From Dicaeum eximium (taxonomy: Eukaryota > Chordata > Aves > Passeriformes > Dicaeidae): a stretch of DNA of 64,000 nucleotides. Under the pieces are notes generated by a model that worked only from the letters and a program-made list of their open reading frames with translations, was not told where the DNA came from and made no database searches. Positions 11,001 through 24,985 of the stretch are shown piece after piece. How positions within the stretch are numbered: position 1 is the stretch's first letter; each line of letters starts with the position of its first letter. The stretch is from the NCBI GenBank assembly GCA_013396995.1, contig VWZP01002845.1:6595655-6659654 (forward strand), read 5' to 3'. Position numbers and translations under genes: made by a program.

Positions 11001-14000
11001 CCATAAGGAATCAGCATCAAAAATTATGTCAGAAAGATTTACCTGGTGTCAGCTGAGCTTTAGTTTATTGTCATATGGGATGAGGCAGTACTCAGATGTG
11101 TAGCATTCATGTGCCACACTGTTCTCACAGCACCACTGCAATAAAGGAATTTAAATGCACAGATTCTATACAGTGCTGACTCTTTGGGCTTTGTGCAGTT
11201 GTCAAGAGAACTTTGAGCTAACAAAACCTGTCACTGTCAGATGAAAGAAATTGGCCCTTCCTGCCTTCCTGGCTGCTCATTTCTGCTCCAGGGCTGTCTA
11301 ACCACTGAGCTAGCACAAGTTTCTTTGGCCTTACATTGGAGTGGACCGATGAAACACTCCAGGTAAAATTATACTGTCCAAAAAGCTATTTGGGAACAGT
11401 TTTGTTGAACTGGGTGAATTAAATTGAATCATCTTATTTGACTCACCCTATTAAGTGCAGTAGATAAAATCATTTCTAGAGGAGCTCTTGCAACTCTGAT
11501 AATTGAATTTTGACATTACAAAAGGGCTAATACAAAAGCACAGCCACGGGCCCCTCTTACATCTCTGTGCAGCAGGGTTATATTGGGGAGAACATGGGAA
11601 ACCATCTCCTGACTACATGCCCCTGGAAACATTGTTCATGGACACAGAGACACTCACAATGCTGATACCTGCAGGATGGTACCAGTGTGCTCCATGAACA
11701 AGTGCTTGCCACACTGGTTAAACAAGAGTAATTTCCCTCACATTTATTCAAGTGCTGTTAAGCTGCACAGGAGGAAGAAGGAGCCAGGCTTTGGCTTTCC
11801 TCCCTTACACCATAATCACTGGGAGTCCTGCAGCGATCCTCAGAGGTGTGGCGAGCCTGCTGCCTACCACCCTGCAGGGGCACAGATGGCCTTGTGCCAG
11901 CAGGACTGGTTCTGGCAGGGCAGGGATGGGACTTGCTCCACGCACGCTCCCTCAGACACATCTCTTACGGTGGCCTAATGTATTCCTCCAGGGGTTTTGC
12001 CAAGACTCGTTTCTTCCTATAGATCTGTGGTTCAGGGAATAGGTAATAAGTATAATTAAAGCTGCTTCTACTTACTTCCTGAGAACTGAGCTTCTCTAGC
12101 TTCCAGCTGTGTTCCCTACTAGAAGATGTGCCAGCTGAAATTGCAAATGTCTTCCCTACAGCTGAAAAGGTAGAAGAAATCATTGTGTCTTAGTATTGTC
12201 TTTCTGCTCCTTAGGAACCTGAGAACCGCCAGATCACTAAGGCTAGCCTTATGGTATCCCAGCACATGCACCAGCATAAACTGAATTTCTCAGAGTTTTG
12301 TTTGGGTGTGCATGTGTTTGTCCTGCAAACCTGCCTGCCCCCTCACTCTTCTGAGGAAAGCTTGCACTGGCTTTGGGTGAAATGCTCTCCTGCTTGGTCA
12401 TGGGCTGGACCCATGTCCCAGACACCTCTTGTGGTGTAGGACAGGACAATTGCCCTTCCCATCATAGCCACACAAGGAGGCATGAGGACCCAGCTCTGAG
12501 CCCTCAGTGTCCCTTTCTTCCTTAATAGCTGTGTGTCCTGGCAAAGCAAGGCTCAAAACAGATCTGTCACAGCCACTGAGTCCAGAGCTAGTAACTAGTG
12601 TCTTGCTTCATGTTCAATACGATTTTTTCTCAGCATGTTTTTAAGTTGCTGCTGCTGTGAATTTCAGAAACCTTACTTTACTCCCCTGGAACAAATAATA
12701 AAAACAATCAGTCTCTATTAACATACTGCAATTCAACTTCCTGACTTTTATGAGCTCACTGTAGGAGTTTAATTAATTAAGGATGATTCTGCATTCTTCA
12801 CAAGGAAGATTGGCTTTTTTGTTTACTTTGTCATAAATAGTCTCATATGTTGGAACATTTTGGAAAATGCCAAGGAAATATGCTTCCCTCCCACTTTGAG
12901 AATATTCTCCCTCAGCATTTTTGTGTGTTTTTATTATCTTTGCCTCCAGTAAAAACCCTAAGATAGGCATTATTTTCAAGGAGAAGGCTTCTGTACAAAC
13001 AGCCTTCAGTGCATGTTAGCAGATTTAACAAGAGATTGAAGACAAGAACAAGATTAATAGGAAATATGAAAATAAAAAGCTAAATCAATTCTGCCAATAT
13101 TCTCAGGTCCGATCTTTTGTTTTCCTCACAATAAAAGTATATCTGCCGAAGTGGTGCACCCTTCAGTTTTAAAAATTATTTAATTGTAAAATAAAACATT
13201 CCATTCAATATAAAACATTGCTGCTTGTAAGATTCAATTCTAAAAAGAGGAAGTGACAATGGGAATCATGTGTCACAGCTGAGATCAGCTCTATAGGAGT
13301 AAGAACAGGAAAATAATCTCTGGTGACAGGAGAGAAATATAGGATAATGTAGCAAGAATCCAGATTCCAAGATTTCAACTCTGATCCTGTTAGCATCATA
13401 GCACTGTAGCAGAGCAGGAGCAAGGACTGCGGTGAGATTCTTCCCAGAGCCCCCAGAGCCCAAACAGCCTTTTCAGATCCATCCTGACAAGCAAAGCCTC
13501 TACTCTTCCTGCTCAGTGTAGTAGAGAGAAACTCTCCAGCCAAACCCAGTGAAGCTGCAGAGCCCTGTTGGGTGGTATTCTTCATCTTACCTGCCTTGTT
13601 GGTAATGTGTAACTTGCATGCAGTGCCTGGTTAATCCAGCATTTGAGGGTAAATGCTAGGCAGTGAAGTGCACAGTAGTTTTATGCTTTTCAAGAAAAGA
13701 AGAAAAAAGAAGGACTGCTAAAAACTGGAAGCACAATTTCAATTTCTTTGACAGTCACAACTTCATCCATATTTGTGGGGGTGCAGAAATCAGAGAAATA
13801 AGAAGCGCCGTGTACTAGTGTAACAAACCCACCTCCTGTGTCTCTGCCTCTTCTCCCAGCAGAGAATGCTACTTGGAGGAATGCAATGTTTGCACAGAAG
13901 GGTCTTGGAGGAGGCACGAAACATCTACTGTGTGCAAGGAGCATGCCTCAGGAGCGCAGCAGAGTGCAAGGCAAATGAACATGCCCTGAGCACTGTGCTG

Positions 14001-14727
14001 GCAACAGGGCTTTACCAGCATCTGTGTGGGCACATTTTAAGCTGGCTTAGACATGTGTGAGCAGCTTTATAGGCAGTGAACTGCACTGTTAGCAGTGCTA
14101 AGCTGAGGCATGCAGTCCCTTAGTTTTACAGGCCTGAAATTTCCTTCCGATAGGAAATCCTGAACCAAAGCCTCTGCGTGTACCTGAGACCTGGAGCAGA
14201 AAGAAAGTGAGTGTGAAGGAGCATGTCTTGGCAGTCCAGTAGCTACAGCACCTACCTCAGGAAGGGGTTTGGGGTTCCCTTCTCTACCCTCAAGATTATT
14301 TGTGGTTTTATACTTCAAGCATCCAAAGTAAGTCATATCCCATCTCAAGTGAGAGAAACAAGCTTCTGGCATCAGGCAATTAGACATCCTCAGTCCTGTT
14401 CCCCTCACATCCCACAGCTCCTGAGGTCCTGGAACAGCAGCCCAGCTGCAGTAGAAGGATCCTCCTACCTCTCTCTTCTGCAGCCTTGTGGTAATGAGGA
14501 TTGTACAGGAGATAAAATATATGAATGTGAATTCTACTTGGCCAAGGGATGCAATTAGCTGTCTTAAACAATTAAGGTGAGAATGGTTTCAGGAGACAGG
14601 TTACCTGGTCTAATAGATGAATATCACTGAGAGGCAGAAGATCATTTGCTTCCATTACTGACTTCATGCCAAACCCACCAGTTATTGGGCAGCCTGTAGA
14701 CCCACAAACTCATTAATCCATGAAATT
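8029..14727. other. Long unique stretch, no supported gene
   Basis: About 6.7 kb without recognisable exons or interspersed repeats. The longest open frame is 8564-9052 minus (162 codons). It has no motif I recognise and no obvious flanking splice sites. Small T-rich/G-run patches occur near 10794-10812. The sequence around 11780-12550 is somewhat G+C-richer but CpG-poor. I see no tRNA or microRNA hairpin I can name. Confidence 0.5.
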
Positions 14728-14786
14728 GAGATGAGATGAGATGAGATGAGATGAGATGAGATGAGATGAGATGAGATGAGATGAGA
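14728..14786 (+). repeat. (ATGAG)n pentanucleotide microsatellite
   Basis: A perfect tandem array of the five-base unit ATGAG, nearly 12 units over 59 bp with no interruption. Purity and length suggest recent expansion and likely length polymorphism. The minus-strand open frame across it translates as repeated Ser-His-Leu-Ile-Ser and is an artefact. Confidence 0.97.
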
Positions 14787-15775
14787 CACCCCAAATAATT
14801 TCTTGCTGTATAAATTAATTAAATTCTCTGGCAGACAAGTCTGAGAAATTGAAGGGGTGGAAAGGACCACTTTAATCTGTAAAGTGGGTGAGACCTTCCC
14901 TTTCAGCAACAGTGGGCCAATGTATTAGGCTTACAGCTAAATCCCACATTTCCATTTCTGGCGAATCCAGCAGCCACAGATGGCCCACCATTGGCATCTG
15001 GAAAACTTTTATGTTGAGCAGGAAGCTTAGTGTGAAAATGTTAAAAAATATGCAGAAGCTTCTTTTTTTATTTTGCCTTACAAACTTATATTTTGCCTAC
15101 ATCCTATTTTAGATATCAAAATAGGCCTTATTTTGGATTTGCCCAGTCTCAGCTTTGAGACATTGATTCTTATGCTTCTGCTGCTAAATTAAAGGCTCCC
15201 CTAGTTCTTGTGTAACTCCTTTCTGATAAACTAAATAATTTGATCCTTTTAAGTGCTTACTGCAAGGCATTTTCTCCAATGTTTTTGAGGCTTCTTTTTT
15301 GTGGATTTTCCAATTCAGTATAATTTTCATCCTAAGTCTTCTCAGGACATTTGTAAATTATTTCATTGTTCATTAAAAATGCAACAAAACCCCAGTGCAC
15401 CCCGGGGGCAACTTGTTACTCTGTGACTGGGAAGGCACTAGTCTGAATCCAGAATATTTTCCTATTAAACATATGCAAAGTCTTTTTGTCCCCATACTTC
15501 AGTACATATGAGCAACCCAGAAGCAAAATAGCAGTCTGAAAAAATCTTTGCTTCACAGGGAGAATCTGACACCAGAAGACACAACTGCATATGCCATTCA
15601 AATGCATAGTGATTTTTCAGGTCTTGCCTGGAAGATGTTTTTAAATGTATTTTTGGGAGACTTACTTTTGAGTACAGTTAGTCAAAATTATACATATATC
15701 TGTAGAATTAAAGCTGTGTGGAAATTAGCATTTTATATTTTGTTGCTTGTTCTTAATAAAACCAATTTTTTAAAA
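14787..15775. other. Unique sequence, nothing identified
   Basis: AT-rich sequence with open frames of at most 76 codons. There is no recognised repeat or gene. Confidence 0.55.
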
Positions 15776-15807
15776 TGAAAAATGACATTTTAAAATGTCA
15801 TTTTTCA
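15776..15807. repeat. Perfect 32-bp palindrome
   Basis: The first 16 bases (starting TGAAAAATGACA) are exactly the reverse complement of the next 16, with no spacer. The DNA can form a cruciform, and a transcript could form a stem with a minimal loop. It is followed by two further direct copies of its AAAAATGACA core. Confidence 0.95.
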
Positions 15808-15869
15808 CTTAAATGAAAAATGACATCATTATTTATTTTAAATCAAAAATGACATAATCATGACATCAT
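15778..15869. repeat. Cluster of AAAAATGACA decamers
   Basis: The decamer AAAAATGACA occurs in direct orientation at 15778-15787, 15816-15825 and 15845-15854. It occurs inverted at 15796-15805. The motif TGACATCAT occurs at 15821-15829 and 15861-15869. TGACATCA differs by one base from the CRE/ATF consensus TGACGTCA, so factor binding is conceivable. A degenerate local duplication is the simpler reading. Confidence 0.8.
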
Positions 15870-18800
15870 ATAGATATCTGTTCAATCTAGTGACCCATGT
15901 ATTTATATGCAAATGTCTGCATTTGGATAAAACCTGAAAGCATAGCACAAAGTCTTACAACACAGACAAGATCTCATTTCTGAAAGGTGCTGACAGTGTC
16001 CTGGCATTCCAGCTGCAAACCCCATAAAGCAAAATTTTTGGTTCTCACCCTTACGTATTTAGGAGATGCACAGGTTGCTTTTACTCTCTTCTTCACTACT
16101 TCTTGGTTTCTCTTCCACTAAAGCTATTACACAAAGTGATCAAGTCTTTCAGTCTCTCAGTCTTTCTTACTAGCTAAACAATCTTGATATTTTTATCTTG
16201 CCTTCTTGGTCTTCTGTGTTTCAAGATAAGCTGGGGCTTACAAAAGTCTGGAGACATACTGCTATTAGTAGAGCTGGAGGTGGCTACTCAGCTGCAGCAG
16301 AAATTTCCCTACCCCTGGGGTGGTGGGAGAGGCTTTGGGAGAGTTTATCTTCTGCAAAAATCCCCTCCAGGAGATCTGACTTGCAGGCTGACTTACTGAT
16401 TGTGGCTGCATAACTTGAATGAAAGGGAACTACACTGGGTCTGCTTATGCTTCCCCACCTGCCAGCAGCACTTCTGTTCTTGTTCTGCTGAGCTTCAGCC
16501 TGCTCTAAGTGTGACTTACATTGTGTATGTGTAATCTGTACCACTTCCTTGCTGATAAATGCCAGAGATAAGAAAGTGCCCTCTCTGCAGCCTGCACGTG
16601 ACGTGCTGCAGCACTGCCTGCCATGGCACTCCCCTAATGCCACCACAACATGGGTTTGATCATGACAGATTGTTTTCTGTGTATTATCCTAACTCAGATA
16701 AAAGCCACACATGTCCATATCCATGTCAGGTCCTGCTTTGATGTCTCCCTGCTAAATCATAGCTATGTTTTTGCCAGGTGAGGGGGGCACATACTGGAAT
16801 CTCTAACTCAGTTGGGTTTGGTATGCTGTGAGACCTGATTTAGGTTTGTACCTCTTAGTGGCCCACTAAATCAAGGCACTTTAAACTGGCAGTGTTTATG
16901 TGCTGAAAATCCAAACCAGACAGTTTTAGATGGAAGACTTACTGACTGGCATAAATTATGCTAGGCTGATCTCAGCACCTGATTCTGTATTCATACAGCT
17001 CTTCCCTAGATGTAGCCATATTTCATTTGGCCACACATCTGACTACACACAGTGTGACCTTAATTTACATTATTTACAGCTAGCCCCACAAATGATAAGT
17101 TCTGGCTCTATCTCAGATATTCATCTGAGCAGTAAGCATCTGAAAACCAGCTCTGCAAGACAGCCAGCCATCTGGAACAAAAAAAATTCATTTCCAAGAT
17201 GTACTGACAAAGCAACCTCCATACATTCTCTCTGGAGCACTGGCTCACAGCCAACAATAACTTTTCCATGTAATGTATTGTGAAATATTTGTGGTTCTGT
17301 AGTGGTGCTTCCTTTTACTATTTTTCTCCTCGTTAGCTATCTCCTTGGTTGAGGAGATGTTCTCCTCCTCCTATTCTACGTTTGGAGAACATGCATTATA
17401 TACAGTAAAAGGCTTGTTTTGTTTGCTTACCCAGTACCGTTTGTCTTTTTAAAAAATGAGCCCACTAGTGACCTATACTGACTGATTTACTGTCTGAAAC
17501 AAATGTACAGTGTTGAATGATTAAAATAGTAAATTAATCTCCTGTTCAGAACCATCTGAAGAAGTAGAACTACATCCAAGATTAATTTTTGTTCAGTATT
17601 TCTCTTGGAACATTTTCTTTTCTTTTTTCTGTAGAGACTTGCAATACTAGCACCAAATTGTCTGAAGCATTTATCTCTTGCCAATAAGACTATTGGTTCA
17701 GACCTAGTAAAACATGTTCAAGCTTTTTCAACACAAGCACTATGTACTTTATGAAGTCTAAATTAGGTTCTTTATGAAATCAGCATTGGTTATACAACCA
17801 CTGTACAGTCTCATTAAATATGGATTATTATCAAGAGCATTCTTTTTGGAGAATTTGCAGGCTCCTTCCCAAGGTGAGCAGACAAAATCTTTCAATCTGA
17901 CCCACTGGAAGGAAGGACATGACTGTTGATTTTTCATATTTAAATGCAGTGCATTTCTGTTCGGGTCATATTTCATTTGAACCTGCCTGTCTTCTGAGGA
18001 TGTTGAGGAAGTACTCTGGGATAAGTTCATCTGAATACCCCTTAGATGGATTTCTGGGTAGCTCTTTAAAAGACTGGAATTCTCCAATACATCTGATTAT
18101 TTTATAGCTCTTTCTGTGCTTAAGGTTCTGCATAACATTTGCACAGTCTGCTCTTGGGCATGTTCCTTGCAGTCCCAAAGCCTGCTGATCTTCAAGGTCA
18201 CACACAAACTCTGCGCACAAAGCCAGTAACTGTTTCTAGGAAACAATGGAGCAACCTTTTTTTTATTCCAAATTACTCACCAAATTTTTGTAGCTGACAA
18301 TTCACACTCAGTGTGTTTAGATTTTGGGTTTTTTTAAAATTTCATTTTCTATGGCTGGATCCCTTGTGCCATTTTCCTGAGACAACTGCTGCTGTTTTTA
18401 AGATGTGTAGGAACAAAAAAAGTGTCTCTCCCATCTTATCCTCCACTATCTTTCTTCCCTCTTCTCACTGTGGAGATAGGAAGTGCTCATTTCACTCCAG
18501 TACTTGGGGACTGTATGAATTTGTCTACTAGAAGACTACCTAGACTGATCTAGAAAATTTAGATAATGGAGGTGATGTGAAGCTGGAATTCACAGAAAAA
18601 AAATCTGTGCTATTTCCCCCTCCATTAACTCAAACTAATTCAGCATTTAGTGTTTTTTGTAGAAATTCGATTTTTTTATAGTGATTTATTTTAAATATAC
18701 GTGATAAAACATCATCAGAAAATAATTTCTGGAAGTAAACAATGTCATACTTTGGTATCAAACTTCCTGACACTGCATTTCAAGACATGAATTCAGTAGA

Positions 18801-20663
18801 ACAGTAGTCCTTGAATATTTATGGTGCATAGGGACTAATGGTGTCTATAAAAAGATGTTTATAGAGGGTGAAGGTATAGTGGACTCCTTGGTGTATAAGC
18901 TGCACATTACTGAGGTGTTTTGCTTTTGCTACCAAGAGAATTCCCAGGTGATGAGGAATGCCATTTTGGCTAGGACTTTCACTTCTGCCAAGGTCCAGCA
19001 TTACAGCAATAACCAATTTTTCATATTGACTTTTCTGCCGTTAAAAGTCATTTTCTGCACAGCAATGCAGTGACAGGAGTATTGCCATAGGCTGTTTGAA
19101 TGATTCCCAGCTGACTTGGTTTTGTAGGCCAAGACATGGCTATAATAAATCTAGGTATGTCCCCACAAGGATGGGAAAGAACAAGGCTAACAAGGGTTTA
19201 CATCATTATGACATCACAATGTCACTGAAGTGCTCACCAAGGCCAGCTCAAAATGCATATGGGAAAAGGGGGAAGGGAGAGGGAAGACATCTGAGGGAAA
19301 AAAAGGAGCTGCAACCTGAATTACAACAGCTCACAGAGTAGCCAAAGGCAAAAAATAGTTACATTTACCATTTCAGAAGTATTGGATTCAACAGTTGTTC
19401 CCTATATAAACCTTCTGTTCATGACTAAATGAGTTTTTATGGATATAGTAATGATCAAGTAGAAGCACTTAGTCTAAACACACTTCAGGTGCCATTTCAG
19501 GTAAAACTATTTCTATTGTGTTACATTAAACCTATGACCCTCAAGGAGTGGCAGCAACAAGGTATCAGCTCCAGGAATATATAAGGTCTTATCCACACAA
19601 TGTTGTCTTTTTAGCACATACCAGCATGTCTGTGGTGTTTTTCAGAATGCAAGCTTTTCTTTTAATGTAAGGAATTTTATACTCCTTAAGCTTAATGATT
19701 ACATAGACCAGTCTTCTCCGGGAACTGATTTTGCAAGAGATGTCATTTAGAATTGGATGGAGAGACAGCAAGGAAGCAGAAGAGCTAATAATTATTTATA
19801 GAAAAGACCTTTTACATAACTTTGGTGATATAAGGGTGTTTAAGCAGCTCTAATGTCAATGAAAGGCAGTCTGGAAGCTGGAATAAGTTATGGTGCAAAA
19901 AATTCTTCCTGTAAAAGACAGCTAAAGCCCCATGTGTTTTCAAGTGCATTAATGCCAGGATATGACACTACCACATTGTGTAAGAAAAATATAGTTTGAA
20001 ATGAAAGAACAAGTGAAAACTTCAGAGATGAGGGGAATACCCCTAATGGGAACATGTTAAAGAGCAAGAAGTGGAGGGGTCAGTCAGAATCTGGAGAACA
20101 AAGTGAGAGATTTGTCATGGGGGCTATGAAAAGAGAGGGACACTGGCCTTCTCATCTGTGCCTTTGCACTGTAACCCTGACTTTCCCATGTTTGATCCTT
20201 TCTCCCTGTGCAAATTTGAATTTGTAGCAAGGTTATTAACAAGCAGGTCTCTTATTCAGTCATTCAGAACTTTTCTGTCATATAGCATTACAGTGACCTG
20301 AATTGAGGATAAAAAGGAGGAATCAAAGCAAAAGATGACCAATTCCATTACAAACTTCTTTGACTATATGAAGAACAGGATGCAGCTCTAACCCCCACAA
20401 CTCATTCTAGCCTGGAGGTCACTTGAGCAGCAAACAAGATTTTTAGTTTCCACCCAAACTGTGGTTGTTTTCCTCTGGGTACAAAAGGAGGCCCAAGAAT
20501 CTGAAATTTTCTGGAAGTGGAAAGCTCTTATTGAATGAGAAACTACACCCTATCCAAAGGGATAATCTCCAAAAATTCTGTGTGTAGGTGGGAGAACATT
20601 TCCACCCATCTCTCTGAAGCATGTGAACAAATGTCTGAGATCTAAGAATTCGCATCTCAAACA
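15870..20663. other. Unique sequence, no supported gene
   Basis: Open frames reach 120 codons (16284-16646 minus) and 117 codons (16930-17283 plus), without recognisable domains. Overlapping minus-strand frames at 17758-18220 also look unremarkable. No CR1 or LTR signature is seen. Confidence 0.5.
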
Positions 20664-20719
20664 GATGTTTGAAACTCCCATTGTTGTTTGAGACTCCATT
20701 GATGTTTAAGACTCCTATT
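20664..20719 (+). repeat. Three imperfect 18-19 bp tandem units
   Basis: Units begin at 20664, 20683 and 20701. They share the pattern G(A/T)TGTTT(G/A)A(A/G)ACTCC..ATT. This is a small local tandem duplication in non-coding sequence. Confidence 0.75.
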
Positions 20720-21400
20720 TCTAGTATTCATAGTTTGCTCTGTGTTATGAGGAGTGGGCTTTCAAAAGTGTCATGATGAAATAACAATTTAACGTTTTAT
20801 CCAGTGTGTCACTGGATGCAGATTTCTAACACTTAAACTAAGGCCTTGCAAAGCCTTAGAACTGGTGTATTTGTCTTTTGTCTATATTTCCTCTTTGACT
20901 GCTTACAATAAATTTTGTGAAGGGTGGAAAGGTTGTATTCAGGCCTATGATATCATCATGTGTTCTTTGCTGGGTACACTGTGATATGTGCTGTTTGCTG
21001 ACCTGGGATAGGGCTTATTTGGCAGAATGATTGCTCTTGCAGTCTGATGAATCTCTGATGTGCTTTCAGTTTCTGCAGTGCTAAATTACTGTGGAGGATA
21101 TAATTCCTCAAAACTGAGCATCAGATCTTGCAAAGCACAGGTATACATCCAAGGAGATGATGAGACAAAACGTATTCTTGTGGCATGCATGGTAATTTTG
21201 CATTTTTGGAAAGTATTTTTGTAGTAAAATTACTATAGTAATAACATACTAGCTATTCTAGTTCTCTTAATTTTCTGATTTTTATTTTATTACTACAGAC
21301 CTCCTGAGACAGAAGAAGGTTTTATATAAAGCAGTTTGTAGCTATTTCGTCTTGGGGAATCTCAATGTTTTCCACAAAGCAGAGCAAAGTCTTCTTTAAG

Positions 21401-21464
21401 GTTTTTTTGTTTATTTATTTGTTTTGTTTTGTTTGGGTTTTTTTGTTTGGTTGGCTTTTTGTAG
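21401..21464 (+). repeat. T-rich low-complexity tract with GTTTT units
   Basis: Runs of T separated by single G, with TTTGGG in the middle. This is the same compositional class as the tracts at 937 and 7960, read in complement to the first. The opposing open frames here are composition artefacts. Confidence 0.85.
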
Positions 21465-24400
21465 TCATATATGGAAGCTGTTTCCATTGGAAAGTTAATT
21501 TTCTTTCCAGGTGGGAAAGGGAGCTGAACTGCTCTACAGCTCCCCAGTTGCTTGTCTGCTTCTGGCACCTGAAAGGCAGCAGAGCTCACAGAGGGGACAG
21601 TCAGGAAGCTCACTGCAATAATTGCTTTGGAATTGTATTGGCTTGGTGTAATATGAGATGCTCCCACAGCTGTCCTTTCCAAATTCTTTAGAAATAGATC
21701 CTTGATCCTCAGGGATCTGTAAACCACAGAGGAAAACCACTGCTTAAATAATCGGATTATCAACTAGCTCACTTGCATGTAATACATATCTAAACACTGC
21801 TTAATTTGCCATATTAATTACAGCCTGCACTGAAAGAATATGCATAAGTCTTTAATTACATGGAAAGATCTTCAGATTGGTGGCTGGAACTCTCATTTCA
21901 ATGGTTTAAGAAGCTGATAATTGCTTGTGATAACCATTTTACTCTGTAAATAGGTTCTGGCAATATATTTGCAAAGTACTCATTAATCTGAGTTACACTG
22001 CCAAGTGCCACCCAGATGGACCCCAAAACAGCCTGCAATTTTGTAAATACAATATTTCCTCATAAAGCTTCAACATTGTCCCATTTGTTGTTTTACATAT
22101 TTGATTGACTGTGAGTGAGCTCATGCTAACAGGTTTTTTTCATTCTTAATCGTCTTTATCATAACCTCTTGTTGAGTATGTAAAATGTGAATCCCTTTAT
22201 GTTCTGGGCTGAACCAACAAGGGGCTGTGCACACCAGTGTTTAGTGCACAGAAAGTAAATACTGTATGTCCCATGACTGACTTCTTATCAAAACAGCACT
22301 GACGTATTTACAGCACCGTATTTACTGATCCTATTTGTAACTCCACTATGTGGGAAAGGATGCCAATGCCATTCTGACACCTGGAAGTGCATTATTTTCA
22401 GAACAAATACTGACAGCTTTTAGGGAATCTATAAGGTAGAAAGTGGTTCTTTTAATACTTTTTGAGCTAAATTGGCATGTGGAGAGCTTTCACATTTAGT
22501 AAGGATAAGGATAGGGATTGAGAGATACTTTTTGTAATTTAGTTTTCTGTGCAGGATAGATCCCACTTTAATAATCCATAGATAAATCCTTAGGAATTCT
22601 TTGAAGACTACGATTTGGAGGGTAGGAAACAATGAATATTTTCCTTGACATAAAATAGTTCAAACAAGGTTAAATTTTGCATCTCAATCTTTCTGAAGAC
22701 ATTTTTTAGCAGTTTGTTATATTAATATGAAGGGAAAAGAAAAAATACACTTAAATTACATGAAACAAAATTCTGATGTAGAACCAATAGGGAGCACACA
22801 AATACACAGAGCAAAGAGACAATCCCAAGCCTTGCTGAAATCCTTAGCAGGATGCATATTCTAAAATGAATAGGGTGATGTTCATGGTGAAGGGAGAGGG
22901 CCTACATAATTGCATTTTTTACATAACTTTTCACGAAGGCTTTGCAGGGAGGACTTTTGTAGCAGGTTTCTTCACAAAAGAAGGTAATTCTGAACTATAT
23001 CTGATGCTGGTGATAGCTTTCCTGTGGAGACCATTCAATTCTGCAAATTTCTTCATAGAATTAGTAGAGTATCTGTAATATATACAATGGCATTTATCTC
23101 TCAGTTGCTAGTTAAAAAATACCAAACTGTATTGCTTCCAGACTTGTGAATGTTCTCATTTCAGTAGTATATTGGATTAATTCAGTACTAATTAATGAAA
23201 CTAATAAAAAATTAATTATGAATCTGGTAATCAGTAATAGATTCAAACTTCTTGTCATAGTTTACAAGTGTAAGAAAAATTGAAATGTTCACAGAATATC
23301 AATGTAGCCTTTTCGTCTGCGTGCAGTTGTCCAATCTTCATCAAATTAATGCAATCATCATATTAGTCCATCTAGAATATTTATGAACATTTCATTGTTT
23401 ACTTCTGTACTTCCCTGTACTGCTACAGGGTGCAACAAACTTCTCTCAGCTGAGGAAAGTCTCACAGTAAATATCACACAAATGACATGAAGACTTCTGT
23501 CTGATACCTAATACCTAGACAATGTGAAAGTCATAGCAAAAAGAAATAAATAATATCCAATCTAAGCTACATAAATAATTTTCTGACATAAAAACCTGCC
23601 TAAATACAAAAATACAATTGAGTACATCTAATTAGTACATATACATTTCTTGACGTATCTGCCCAGCAACTATACACAGAAACTCTTCTCTCAGTTCTGC
23701 TCTGGCCCAGACCTGGCCCTCTGTTTTGAACTCAGTAATAAACTAATGAATCTGCTGTGTCTATTTTTGCTGTAAGTGGGATTTTCAAGGCTGTTTAGTT
23801 TTATCTTCCATTGAAGCAATATTTCTATTTCTTCTAATCAATTTAAATAAACCAGGCCAGCATGGATTATCCTCAGAAATTACTGTGCTTATTATTTGAA
23901 GAAACCAGACTTAAACAATGAGAACTAGAAAGAACCCTATGTAGACTAATTTGTTAATGCTTCTCTCTCTATTTTACTGTGATACTTGGCAGTAAAGGAA
24001 TGCAAGCACTGTTAGAGCTGTAAAATAGTCCTAACTGGCTGTTTGACACCTGACAGTGATATACTCATAGAGGAATCTCTCTAATAGCATCTTCAAAGCA
24101 GTGAGCTCCTGTGATTCTCAGGTAGCCTTGCTTGAGGCCAGGGATGGCAAGCTCAGCAGGGGAGGTGGAATGAAATGGGCTTCTAACAATGAGCATAGAC
24201 ATTTTTCAGCTAATTCAAAATCGACTAAGAACTGGTGTTGTTGCCGAGGCAAGAAAAAACTAGTTTCAGTCTTGTCATAAATACAGCACCTTTTCAAAAT
24301 GCAGGAGAGCTTAGATTGACTGGCCTACAAGTTCTACATTTGCCTCTAAGTCTTTAAAGCATGGTCATTTTAAAGTAGTTGACTTTGTACTGTGAACTAC

Positions 24401-24680
24401 CCTGTACTGGTATAGTTCATGCTTGCTGCCAGAAGGGAAAAAAAGAGGCCCCAGCTGAACTACAGCTCTGGAAAAGAAGCAATGCAAATTAGTCTGTGTT
24501 ACAGTCCCACAATTAAATGGTTCCTGGTATCTGGTGTGGCTTCTGAGTGCTTAACGTGAAGGCATCTGTCCTACACTGTCTGCATAACACGGATACTCCC
24601 ACAACCTCTGAAACTTCTCACTGAGAATCTACTGGGGAGCTTTCCTCCTGTTGGGGGCTATATGAATGGGAGTATTTCTA
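21465..24680. other. AT-rich unique sequence, nothing identified
   Basis: About 3.2 kb with few open frames (70 codons or fewer beyond those overlapping the left edge) and no recognised repeat. The 23100-23650 part is especially A+T-rich and CpG-poor. Confidence 0.6.
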
Positions 24681-24985
24681 AAGAATCAGGAAAGCTGGAA
24701 GTGACCTCTGGGACATCCAGAGGTCCATAACCCAACCCCCTGCTTGAAGCACCTCCCATGAAAGCAGGTTATTCAGTGCCTTGTCCTGTCAGCTTTTGAA
24801 AGTCTTCAAACACTGAGGTTCTGTGCAACCCAAATCCTCATAAAAAACTTTTTTCTCTATCTTGGGTCAGAATTTCTTCTGTTACTTGTTATATCCATTT
24901 CTTTTGCTCCTACTGTGCACATTTGAGAATAATCTGGCTCTCTCTTCTCTGCAGTCTCCCATAGGTAGTTGAAGACAGTCCTAAT
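24681..24985 (-). mobile_element. CR1 LINE, 3'-end fragment (minus strand)
   Basis: Read on the minus strand, the segment follows the order of the CR1 3' region as I know it. It has the text corresponding to the 'GTAGACAGTCCTA' block at one end. It then runs through the Cys/Pro-rich 3' end of ORF2 to the terminal block, in which an AACCCAACCCCCTGCTT-like motif (plus strand about 24730) sits beside GACCTCTGGGACATCCAGAGG. The copy is 5'-truncated and diverged, with no intact open frame. The terminal ATTCTGTR repeats are eroded, so the right limit and exact 3' end are approximate. Confidence 0.75.

Noticed and set aside
14682..14909. Frame with repeated Ser-His-Leu-Ile-Ser
   Set aside because: It is a translation of the ATGAG microsatellite.
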